Source: Bacillota bacterium (GTDB taxonomy: Bacteria > Bacillota > Desulfotomaculia > Desulfotomaculales > Desulfallaceae). Taken from it: a stretch of 11,881 nucleotides of DNA. Positions 5,427 through 11,881 of this stretch are shown here, one piece after another. The stretch is taken from assembly GCA_009781965.1 (NCBI GenBank), contig WQUS01000200.1:1-11881 (forward strand). Reading direction: 5' to 3'. Position 1 is the stretch's first letter; every line of letters begins with the position of its first letter. The position numbers and the translations under genes were made by a program. The notes under the pieces were generated by a model. It saw only the letters and a list, made by a program, of their open reading frames with translations. It was not told the DNA's origin and did no database searches.

Positions 5427-6524
5427 TTGTATTTACAAGAAATCAGTTTAATTAATTTTCGTAACTATGCCAAACTGCGCGTCAATCCGCACCGGGAATT
5501 AAACTTAATTATCGGCGCCAATGCCCGGGGCAAAACTAATTTTTTGGAAGCTATTTATTTTGCCGCCTTAGGCCGGACATTTCGCGGGTTTGATCGTGAT
5601 CTAATCAAATGGGATACCAATCAAACCTTAGTTCAGGCTATTTTTAATCTTACTGACGGTACGGCGGAAGTTAAGGCGGCCGTAAATACGGCGGGAAAGA
5701 AAAAAATAGCCGTGAACGGCGCCGATTACGGACGGCGTGAAATGCCGGGTTGCTTCGGCATTGTTCTTTTTAAACCAGACGACTTGCAGATGATTAAAGG
5801 CGCGCCCGGCTTAAGACGCGATTTTATTGACAACGACCTGGGAGTGCTTGAACCTGGCTATCGGCACACCTTACATAAGTATCGGCGGATATTGGCGCAC
5901 CGGAATAATTTACTGCGCACCGGCGGAGAAAAAGACAGAGCAGAACTGGCTGTCTGGACCGAGCAACTTTACCTGTACGGAGCGCAGTTGCTGGTAATGA
6001 GGGTTAAACTGTTAAAAAAATTTTTTCCTCTGGCTAAGGAAAGTTACGCGGAAATTTCCGGCGCCGCCGAAGAACTGGGCATGAGATATTTGGCGACAGT
6101 AAAGATGTCCGGCGTTGCCGAACCGGAGCAGATTATGAAAGATTTTGCCGCTGAAGGAAAAGCCAGAGAAAAAGAAGAATTATATAAAAAACAAACGGTG
6201 ATTGGCCCGCACCGGGATGATGTGGTTTTTTATCTAAACGGCCGGGAGATCAGGCAGTTTGGCTCGCAGGGTCAAATCAGATCGGTGGTTTTAGCCTTAA
6301 AAACCGCGCAAATGAAGTTTTTTGAACATGAGACAAGGGAAAAGCCTATTTTACTGCTGGATGATGTTTTTATGGAGTTAGACGGTGCCAGGCAGGATTA
6401 CCTGGTGCGGATGTTAAGCGGAGAAATACAAACTTTTCTCACTTCTACTACCGGCAGAGGAAAATTTAACGGCCAACAGGGCAGAATATATTTAGCCAAT
6501 GGTTTTGGGCTAGAGGAGGAATAG
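5427..6524 (+). CDS. recF: DNA replication and repair protein RecF
   Basis: The 365-residue SMC-like ATPase loads RecA at gapped DNA together with RecO and RecR. Walker A is GANARGKTN at 30-38, the ABC-type signature FGSQGQIRS at 278-286, and Walker B ILLLDDVFMELD at 308-319. The KPDDLQMIKGAP segment (116-127) and GPHRDDV (260-266) are typical of RecF. The start is TTG 5427, seven bases after AGGAGGG (5413-5419); GTG 5423 is out of frame. The gene follows dnaN closely and its last codons contain the ribosome-binding site of the next gene. Length and motifs are standard. Confidence 0.97.
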   Translation: MYLQEISLINFRNYAKLRVNPHRELNLIIGANARGKTNFLEAIYFAALGRTFRGFDRDLIKWDTNQTLVQAIFNLTDGTAEVKAAVNTAGKKKIAVNGADYGRREMPGCFGIVLFKPDDLQMIKGAPGLRRDFIDNDLGVLEPGYRHTLHKYRRILAHRNNLLRTGGEKDRAELAVWTEQLYLYGAQLLVMRVKLLKKFFPLAKESYAEISGAAEELGMRYLATVKMSGVAEPEQIMKDFAAEGKAREKEELYKKQTVIGPHRDDVVFYLNGREIRQFGSQGQIRSVVLALKTAQMKFFEHETREKPILLLDDVFMELDGARQDYLVRMLSGEIQTFLTSTTGRGKFNGQQGRIYLANGFGLEEE

Positions 6525-6526
6525 AC

Positions 6527-6769
6527 ATGTTCTTACATTTAGGCGGGAATATGATTGTGCCGAAAAAAGACGTGGTGGCTATTTTAGATATTCGCACCGG
6601 CTCTTCCGCCATTACCGCCGAACTTTTACAAACCGCCGCGGAAGAAGGTTTTGTTGTGCAATCCGCCGGCGCGGACAAGAAAAAAACCTATGTGATTACC
6701 AGCAATAAAATATATTATTCATCCATTTCGTGTACTACTTTGAAAAAACGGGCTTTAGACGATTACTAA
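6527..6769 (+). CDS. remB: RemB-type regulator (DUF370 family)
   Basis: This 80-residue protein belongs to the DUF370/RemA-RemB family. It begins MFLHLGGNMIVPKKDVVAIL, contains ILDIRTGSS and ends ALDDY. In Bacillus subtilis the gene in this same recF-gyrB position (yaaB) is remB, involved in biofilm matrix gene control; RemA, its paralogue, is a DNA-binding regulator. The ATG lies 2 bases after the recF stop, with GAGGAGGA overlapping the recF 3' end, so the two are co-translated. The residues KKKTYVITSNKIYYSSIS form the conserved middle strand region. Function in this host is inferred from family and position; regulation of matrix or other transition-state genes is likely but not shown. Confidence 0.88.
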   Translation: MFLHLGGNMIVPKKDVVAILDIRTGSSAITAELLQTAAEEGFVVQSAGADKKKTYVITSNKIYYSSISCTTLKKRALDDY

Positions 6770-6814
6770 AACTTTTCGCACTTTCGCTGTAAGCAGTTAC
6801 GAAACGGGGGAGCT

Positions 6815-8725
6815 TTGTTGTTAGAAAACGAAGTAAAATACGGCGCCGATGAAATCCAGGTTCTCGAGGGTTTGGAAGCGGTCCGGCGCAGACCGGGCAT
6901 GTATATTGGCAGCACCAGCGCCAGAGGTTTGCACCACCTGGTTTTTGAGGTTGTCGACAATAGTATCGACGAAGCTTTAGCCGGTTATTGCGATAAAATT
7001 GAGGTCACCGTCCATCCGGACAATTCCGTGACGGTGACGGATAACGGCCGGGGGATTCCGGTGGAAATTATGCCCCAGAAAGGGCTGCCCGCAGTACAGG
7101 TAGTGCTGACTGTTTTGCATGCCGGCGGTAAATTTGGCGGCGGCGGTTATAAGGTTAGCGGCGGTTTACACGGGGTAGGCGTGTCGGTGGTGAACGCTCT
7201 TTCCGAATGGCTGACGGTGGAAGTGCGATGGAACGGTTTTATCTATCAGCAGCGTTATGAGCGGGGCGTGCCGGTCACCGAACTGCAAAAAATCGGCAAG
7301 TCAAAGACTACGGGCACTAAAATAACGTTTAAACCGGATTATGAAATTTTTGAGGAACCGCTGGAATTTGTTCAGGAAACGCTGATCCAGCGCATCCGGG
7401 AGCAGTCTTTTTTAACCAGAGGCGTCAAAATTGTTTACCATGACGAAAGAACGGATTTTCATCAGGAATACCTGCATAACGGCGGGATTAAAGATTTTGT
7501 GCAGCACATTAACCGCAATAAGAATCCGTTGCATAGTAAACCCATTTATTTTGAAGATCTCAAAGACCAGATCATGGTCGAAATAGCCATGCAATATACC
7601 GATAGCTACGTGGAAAATTTATTTTCCTACGTTAATAATATTCATACCGTGGATGGGGGAACCCACGAAACCGGTTTTAAAGCCGCTTTAACCAGAGTGA
7701 TTAACGATTACGGCCGCAAGTATAATATTTTGAAAAACGGGGCCGCCGGCTTGATGGGCGAGGATATTCGGGAAGGCTTAACCGCGGTAATCAGCATTAA
7801 AGTGCCGGAGCCGCAGTTTGAAGGACAAACCAAAGCCAAACTGGGCAACAGTGAAGTGCGCGGCGTGGTGGACGCGGTGTTGTCTGAAAAACTAAGCACT
7901 TTTTGTGAGGAAAACCCGGCCGTAGCGCGCCGGATCCTGGAAAAATCCCTTAACGCTTCCCGGGCCAGGGAAGCCGCCCGCAAGGCCAGGGAGTTGACCA
8001 GGCGCAAAAATGTGCTGGAGAATTCTACTTTGCCGGGTAAATTAGCCGATTGTTCGGAACGCGATCCGGCGCTCAGCGAGCTTTTTCTGGTGGAGGGAGA
8101 TTCCGCCGGCGGTTCGGCCAAACAGGGCCGGGACAGGCGTTATCAGGCCATTTTGCCCTTACGGGGTAAAATATTGAATGTGGAAAAGGCCCGCCTGGAT
8201 AAAATTCTGGGTAACGAAGAAATTAAGGCCATGATTACGGCTTTGGGCACCGGTATCGGCGAAGATTTTAATTTGGAAAAGGCCCGCTACCACAAAGTAA
8301 TTATTATGACGGACGCCGATGTGGACGGCGCCCATATCCGCACCTTGCTGCTGACGTTTTTTTACCGCCATATGAAAGAACTGGTCAAAAGCGGCTATGT
8401 ATATATTGCTCAGCCTCCTTTATACAAGGTGCGCAAAAATAAAACCGATAATTATGTTTTTACAGACCGGGAACTGGAGCAGTTATTGAGCCGGATTGGC
8501 CGGGAGGGTATATCGCTGCAGCGATATAAGGGTCTGGGCGAAATGAATGCGGATCAATTGTGGGACACCACGATGAACTTTGACACCCGGACGGTGCTGC
8601 AAGTAAAACTGGAGGACGCCTTGGAAGCGGATCAGATATTTTCCATGCTCATGGGCGATAAAGTGGAGCCGCGCCGCGAATTCATCCAGGAAAACGCCAG
8701 TTTGGTCAGAAACCTGGACGTTTAA
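6815..8725 (+). CDS. gyrB: DNA gyrase subunit B
   Basis: The 636-residue ATPase subunit of gyrase introduces negative supercoils with GyrA. The GHKL ATPase shows EVVDNSIDEAL (45-55), DNGRGIP (76-82) and GGLHGVGVSVVNALS (116-130), with the transducer QTKAKLGN at 338-345. The TOPRIM domain has EGDSAGGSAKQGRD (427-440), PLRGKILNVEKA (448-459) and the metal-binding DADVDGAHI (500-508). The C terminus carries QRYKGLGEMNADQLWDTTM (569-587). Two adjacent TTG codons are possible starts, 6815 and 6818. The second lies 5 bases after GGAG in the GGGGGAG site (6806-6812) and the first only 2, so 6818 may be the true start. There is a 45-base gap after remB. Confidence 0.98.
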   Translation: MLLENEVKYGADEIQVLEGLEAVRRRPGMYIGSTSARGLHHLVFEVVDNSIDEALAGYCDKIEVTVHPDNSVTVTDNGRGIPVEIMPQKGLPAVQVVLTVLHAGGKFGGGGYKVSGGLHGVGVSVVNALSEWLTVEVRWNGFIYQQRYERGVPVTELQKIGKSKTTGTKITFKPDYEIFEEPLEFVQETLIQRIREQSFLTRGVKIVYHDERTDFHQEYLHNGGIKDFVQHINRNKNPLHSKPIYFEDLKDQIMVEIAMQYTDSYVENLFSYVNNIHTVDGGTHETGFKAALTRVINDYGRKYNILKNGAAGLMGEDIREGLTAVISIKVPEPQFEGQTKAKLGNSEVRGVVDAVLSEKLSTFCEENPAVARRILEKSLNASRAREAARKARELTRRKNVLENSTLPGKLADCSERDPALSELFLVEGDSAGGSAKQGRDRRYQAILPLRGKILNVEKARLDKILGNEEIKAMITALGTGIGEDFNLEKARYHKVIIMTDADVDGAHIRTLLLTFFYRHMKELVKSGYVYIAQPPLYKVRKNKTDNYVFTDRELEQLLSRIGREGISLQRYKGLGEMNADQLWDTTMNFDTRTVLQVKLEDALEADQIFSMLMGDKVEPRREFIQENASLVRNLDV

Positions 8726-8767
8726 AGCGTTGTAGACGGCGCAAATTAAATTTTGAGGTGAAAGTTA

Positions 8768-11215
8768 TTGTCTGCCCTGACCGGGAAAATTGTACCGATC
8801 AATATTAACGATGAAATGAAAAACTCCTACCTGGATTACGCCATGAGCGTCATTGTAGGCCGGGCTTTACCGGATGTAAGGGACGGTTTAAAACCGGTGC
8901 ACCGGCGGATTCTTTACGCCATGCATACCCTGGGGGTGAGCCCGGATAAGCCGCACCGTAAATCGGCTTATATTGTGGGTGAAGTAATGGCTAAGTACCA
9001 TCCCCACGGGGATTCGGCTATTTACGATACCCTGGTCCGGCTGGCCCAGAATTTTGCCAGCCGCTATCCGCTGGTGGACGGCCACGGCAACTTCGGTTCG
9101 GTGGACGGAGACGCCCCCGCGGCGATGCGTTATACGGAAGCCAGGCTGGCTAAAATTGCCGTGGAGATGCTGGCCGATATTGAAAAAGAGACCGTGGACT
9201 TTATTCCCAACTACGACGAAAGCGGTAAGGAGCCGGTGATTCTGCCGTCCCGGATCCCCAACCTGTTGGTGAACGGCTCGGCCGGCATTGCGGTGGGTAT
9301 GGCTACTAATATTCCGCCCCATAACCTGGGTGAGGTAATCGACGGCGTGGTGCTGCTGATTGATAATCCCGAAACAGACATTGAAGAGCTGATGTCGGTA
9401 ATCAAGGGGCCGGATTTTCCCACCGCCGCTATTATTATGGGCCGGGAGGGGATTCACGCCGCTTACCGGACCGGCCGGGGCTCCATAAAAGTGCAGGCTA
9501 AAGCTGAAGTCGAAGTAATGGACGGCGGCAAAAACGCCATTATTGTATCGGAATTGCCTTACCAGGTGAACAAGGCCCGGCTGGTGGAAAAAATCGCCGA
9601 GCTGGTGAAGGAGAAAAAGATTGAAGGCATCTCCGATTTGCGCGACGAATCGGACCGCCATGGGATGCGCGTAGTGATTGAATTGCGCCGGGACGCCGTG
9701 CCCAAGGTAGTGCTAAACCAACTCTACAAACACACTCAAATGCAGGAGTCCTTCGGGGTGATTATGCTGGCGCTGGTGGATAACCAACCGACAGTGTTAA
9801 ATCTCAGGGAAGTGCTCTGGTATTACCTGGGGCACCAAAAAGAGATCATTACCAGGCGCACCCAATACGATTTGAACAAAGCGGAGGAAAGAGCCCATAT
9901 CGTCGAGGGTTTGCGCATTGCCCTGGCTAACCTGGACGAGGTGATCAAAATTATCCGCGGTTCGAAAAACGATCAGCAAGCCCGGGAGGGTTTGATAGAT
10001 CGGTTTAGCCTGACCGATATCCAGGCTCAGGCTATTTTGGATATGCGGCTGCGCCGTTTGACCGGTCTGGAACGCGACAAACTGGAGGCCGAATATAAGG
10101 AGTTAATTAAGAAGATCGAATATCTGCGTTCCGTACTGGCCGATGAAAAAATGGTGCTGGGGATTATCCGCCAGGAGATACTGGAGATTAAACAGAAGTT
10201 CGCCGACCCCAGAAGGACGGCCATCTCCAACGAAATCAGCGATTTTGTTGACGAAGATTTGATTCCGGAAGAGGATATCGTGGTCACCATGACCAACCAG
10301 GGCTATATTAAGCGGATGCCGGTGGACACCTACCGCAGTCAGAAACGGGGCGGCCGGGGCATTAACGCCATGGGCACCAAGGAAGACGATTTCCTCCGCC
10401 ATTTGTTTATCGCCACCACCCACCACTACTTCCTGTTCTTTACCAACCGGGGCCGGGTGCTGAGGCTTAAGGGCCATGAAATACCTGAGTCCGGCCGGCA
10501 GGCCAGGGGTACGGCGATTGTTAATTTGCTTTATATCGATAAGGAGGAGTATATCACCACGGTGATTCCGATCCGTCAATATGTGCCTGATTTTTATTTG
10601 ATGATGGGTACTAAAAACGGCGTGGTGAAAAGAACTCCTTTAAGTGATTACGACTCGTCCCGGCGCGACGGCATTATTGCTCTTAACCTGGATGAAAAGG
10701 ACTCTTTGGTGAATGTGCTGCTTACCGACGGCACCGGTGATATTATTATCGGTACCAAAAATGGCATGGCCATCAGATTCACCGAAGATGACGTTAGAGT
10801 GACCGGCCGGGCTACCCGCGGGGTTAGGGGAATCAGCCTGCGTCAGGAGGACAAGGTTGTTTCGATGGACAGCGCCAGGGAAGACAGTGATTTGCTGGTG
10901 GTTACCGCCAACGGTTACGGCAAGCGCTCCCGGTTGAACAATTACAGGATGCAGTCCCGGGGCGGCCTTGGCGTGACCAACATTAAATGTACGCCGCGCA
11001 ACGGCAATGTGGTGTCCCTGCAGGTTATCAGGCCGGATGAGGAAGTCTTGATGATCAGCGCCGAAGGAATTATGATCAGGCTGAAAGCCGGCGAAATTTC
11101 TCTGATTGGCCGGGCTACCCAAGGCGTGATGCTGATGAAGATGGGCGAGGGCGATCATGTGGTGGCGGTGGCCAGGGTGATCAGCGGCGATGAAAACGGC
11201 GAGAACGGTGAGTAG
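8768..11215 (+). CDS. gyrA: DNA gyrase subunit A
   Basis: The 815-residue DNA-breaking subunit has catalytic Tyr122 in AMRYTEARL. The quinolone-determining region reads HPHGDSAIYDT with Ser83 and Asp87, the same numbering as Escherichia coli and the susceptible-type residues. The C-terminal pinwheel has the gyrase-specific GyrA box QKRGGRG at 525-531, which separates it from ParC. Repeated blade motifs follow (for example RVLRLKGHEIPESGRQARG and TRGVRGISLR). The start is TTG 8768, with GAGGTGA ending 7 bases earlier; the next ATG is at residue 17. The gap from gyrB is 42 bases, so the two subunits are very likely co-transcribed. The gene ends at TAG 11213-11215 and is followed by a terminator. 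Confidence 0.98.
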   Translation: MSALTGKIVPININDEMKNSYLDYAMSVIVGRALPDVRDGLKPVHRRILYAMHTLGVSPDKPHRKSAYIVGEVMAKYHPHGDSAIYDTLVRLAQNFASRYPLVDGHGNFGSVDGDAPAAMRYTEARLAKIAVEMLADIEKETVDFIPNYDESGKEPVILPSRIPNLLVNGSAGIAVGMATNIPPHNLGEVIDGVVLLIDNPETDIEELMSVIKGPDFPTAAIIMGREGIHAAYRTGRGSIKVQAKAEVEVMDGGKNAIIVSELPYQVNKARLVEKIAELVKEKKIEGISDLRDESDRHGMRVVIELRRDAVPKVVLNQLYKHTQMQESFGVIMLALVDNQPTVLNLREVLWYYLGHQKEIITRRTQYDLNKAEERAHIVEGLRIALANLDEVIKIIRGSKNDQQAREGLIDRFSLTDIQAQAILDMRLRRLTGLERDKLEAEYKELIKKIEYLRSVLADEKMVLGIIRQEILEIKQKFADPRRTAISNEISDFVDEDLIPEEDIVVTMTNQGYIKRMPVDTYRSQKRGGRGINAMGTKEDDFLRHLFIATTHHYFLFFTNRGRVLRLKGHEIPESGRQARGTAIVNLLYIDKEEYITTVIPIRQYVPDFYLMMGTKNGVVKRTPLSDYDSSRRDGIIALNLDEKDSLVNVLLTDGTGDIIIGTKNGMAIRFTEDDVRVTGRATRGVRGISLRQEDKVVSMDSAREDSDLLVVTANGYGKRSRLNNYRMQSRGGLGVTNIKCTPRNGNVVSLQVIRPDEEVLMISAEGIMIRLKAGEISLIGRATQGVMLMKMGEGDHVVAVARVISGDENGENGE

Positions 11216-11231
11216 GATTAAAGAGTAAGAT

Positions 11232-11275
11232 GGGTTGTGGCGCGCTGATTTTTTTCAGTTTCGCCACAGCCCTTT
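11232..11275 (+). terminator. Terminator after gyrA
   Basis: GGGTTGTGGCG (11232-11242) pairs with CGCCACAGCCC (11262-11272), 11 pairs including one G-U. The loop has a nested CTGA/TCAG stem around a T-run. Only TTT follows the stem, so the T-tail is short, but the strong stem just after the gyrA stop supports a terminator closing the dnaA-gyrA cluster. Confidence 0.65.
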
Positions 11276-11278
11276 CCG

Positions 11279-11376
11279 TTACTGTGCAGTGTTTGTTGAT
11301 CCTCAAAGTGAATACGGTACACAAAACCGTTAACCGTAAGCGATTTCTCAGCGAGCATGAGCGCACGGTTTACTCG
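11279..11376 (+). repeat. Palindromic dispersed repeat, copy C (stem decayed)
   Basis: It begins TTACTGTGCAGTGTTTGTTGATCC, like copy B over 24 bases with three differences, given here at 11279-11302. It keeps the core CGTAAGCGATTTCTC (11335-11349) and GAGCGCACGGTT (11359-11370). The outer palindrome is almost lost: only about six pairs remain next to the core. The small inner hairpin survives as CTC-AGC-GAG. It stands directly upstream of copy D, in the same orientation and reading frame, with an exact 126-base period between equivalent positions (GTG 11284 and ATG 11410). Confidence 0.75.
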
Positions 11377-11406
11377 ATGTTCGAAGTTGGAGGTTCGAGG
11401 TTCGAG

Positions 11407-11541
11407 ACTATGCAATGTTCGTTGGTACTCCAAGCCCCGGCCCGTAAAGCTATTAACCGAAAACGATTTCTCGAAGAGTATGAGCGCACGGTTAATAGCT
11501 TTACGGGCCGGCTCAATGCCGACAATGCCGAACAGTAACTG
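11407..11541 (+). repeat. Palindromic dispersed repeat, copy D
   Basis: This is the best-preserved copy. A perfect 23-bp inverted repeat pairs 11437-11459 with 11489-11511 around a 29-nt loop bearing the family core. It starts ACTATGCA after a tandem GAGGTTC-GAGGTTC flank (11390-11406) and ends GAACAGTAACT (11530-11540), the terminal inverted repeat. The frame from ATG 11410 to TAA 11536-11538 is open for 42 codons with core NRKRFLEEYERTV. It lies 17 bases upstream of the first rrn promoter. Whether it acts as DNA, RNA or a coding unit is unknown. Confidence 0.85.
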
Positions 11542-11557
11542 CAGGCTTGCCTTTTTG

Positions 11558-11586
11558 TTGACAAGGTTATTGGTTTATGCTATATT
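11558..11586 (+). promoter_or_regulatory. rrn promoter P1
   Basis: Perfect TTGACA (11558-11563), a 17-base spacer, then TATATT (11581-11586, 5/6). It is directed at the 16S gene about 250 bases downstream. Confidence 0.8.
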
Positions 11587-11641
11587 AACAAAGTTGCTGT
11601 GTTCCGGCTTGGTGGCTGTCAAAGAAGGCAAAAAAATGCAC

Positions 11642-11670
11642 TTGACAGCGCCAAATAGCCATGGTAGAAT
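11642..11670 (+). promoter_or_regulatory. rrn promoter P2
   Basis: Perfect TTGACA (11642-11647), a 17-base spacer, then TAGAAT (11665-11670, 5/6), 84 bases after P1. Tandem near-consensus promoters are usual for rRNA operons. A transcript from P2 would begin with or next to a GTCGC/GCGAC hairpin (11678-11682 with 11693-11697). Confidence 0.82.
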
Positions 11671-11706
11671 AAAAAGCGTCGCTGGAAACGAGGCGACAGC
11701 AAGAAC

Positions 11707-11722
11707 TGGTCTTTGAAAACTA
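11707..11722 (+). promoter_or_regulatory. rrn leader boxA antitermination site
   Basis: TGGTCTTTGAAAACTA closely resembles the boxA of Bacillus and clostridial rRNA leaders (TGTTCTTTGAAAACTA-type), bound by NusB-S10 to prevent premature termination. It is placed between P2 and the 16S start, as expected. The rest of the leader to 11831 shows no gene. Confidence 0.7.
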
Positions 11723-11831
11723 AACAGAGTAAAGAGAGACGCAAACAAAGTAAGACCTCGTCAAGAGTAAAAAGCAGTAAAAAACGAGTTAACGATTAAA
11801 CTTTTCATGAGATAAACTTTTTACGAAGATA

Positions 11832-11881
11832 TAGATGGAGAGTTTGATCCTGGCTCAGGACGAACGCTGGCGGCGTGCTTA
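11832..11881 (+). rRNA. rrs: 16S ribosomal RNA, 5' end (partial)
   Basis: GGAGAGTTTGATCCTGGCTC and the following AGGACGAACGCTGGCGGCGTGC are the universal 16S 5' sequence. The start is estimated by aligning AGAGTTTGATCC to Escherichia coli position 8. The gene runs off the window. A gyrA-rrn junction near the origin also occurs in Bacillus subtilis (rrnO). Confidence 0.97.

Noticed and set aside
7708..8121. Antisense frame inside gyrB
   Set aside because: Low-complexity Ser/Arg/Leu shadow opposite the conserved TOPRIM coding region, with no supporting signals.
8888..9661. A 257-codon antisense frame inside gyrA
   Set aside because: Shadow of the gyrA coding strand: His/Gln-rich, no ribosome-binding site, and it overlaps the catalytic domain of a certain gene.
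6815..11215. Topoisomerase IV (parE-parC) instead of gyrase
   Set aside because: The A subunit has the GyrA box QKRGGRG and the position downstream of recF-remB is that of gyrase.
11390..11410. GGTTCGAG motifs resembling a tRNA T-loop
   Set aside because: No acceptor, D or anticodon stems can be drawn around them. They are part of a 7-base tandem shared by the flanks of copies A and D.
11230..11538. A 102-codon ORF across copies C and D as an ordinary gene
   Set aside because: Its ATG lies at the foot of the gyrA terminator hairpin with no ribosome-binding site, and its content is the two repeat units. Treated as a question about the repeats rather than as an annotated gene.
1..11541. CRISPR array
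   Set aside because: The repeats are over 100 bp, imperfect, in both orientations and kilobases apart, without regular spacers or cas genes.

Overview
The window is the replication-origin and rRNA-proximal part of a Firmicutes (Clostridia-type) chromosome. The order on the minus strand is rpmH, rnpA, yidD, yidC, jag. Diverging from it on the plus strand are dnaA, dnaN, recF, remB (DUF370), gyrB, gyrA and then the first 50 bases of a 16S rRNA gene. This is the classic oriC neighbourhood. The 16S start, the rrn leader boxA, the RemB gene between recF and gyrB, and the SpoIIIJ/Jag pair all fit a spore-forming clostridial lineage. A Desulfotomaculum/Pelotomaculum-like member is possible, but the species cannot be read from this window. 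TTG starts are common: yidC, dnaA, recF, gyrB and gyrA all appear to use TTG, each behind a clear Shine-Dalgarno sequence.

Region by region: 1-130 holds one copy of a palindromic repeat downstream of jag. 131-2410 is the minus-strand operon for ribosomal protein L34, RNase P protein, YidD, the YidC/SpoIIIJ insertase and the RNA-binding Jag. Two pairs overlap by 4 bases, and the yidD-yidC gap holds a second repeat copy. rpmH (44 codons) is short but unmistakable. 2411-2740 is a divergent control region with an rpmH promoter, a dnaA promoter and a DnaA box. 2741-4075 is dnaA. 4076-4268 carries the basal unwinding part of oriC: two overlapping DnaA boxes, a short GC-rich step, DnaA-trio-like triplets and an AT-rich stretch, laid out much as in Bacillus subtilis. 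dnaN, recF, remB, gyrB and gyrA follow on the plus strand with short gaps. 11216-11831 is a long gap holding a gyrA terminator, two tandem repeat copies, two strong tandem rrn promoters and a boxA-like leader. The 16S gene then begins.

The gene content is orthodox. The unusual part is a family of dispersed repeats of roughly 120-135 bp. Each full copy has short terminal inverted repeats (TTACTGTTC-like), a 22-23 bp internal palindrome, and a highly conserved loop core built around CGATTTCTC and GAGCGCACGG. Four copies (A reversed at 1-123, B 1518-1643, C 11279-11376, D 11407-11541) and at least two remnants (near 2551 and at 4076-4112) occupy every intergenic gap longer than about 120 bp. Copies A and D differ by a compensatory base-pair swap in the stem. 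All copies also read, in one frame, as a related short peptide with core NRKRFLEEYERTV, although B carries a frameshift. Copies C and D form a tandem with an exact 126-bp (42-codon) period. A mobile MITE-like element, a structured RNA and a small-protein repeat all remain possible.
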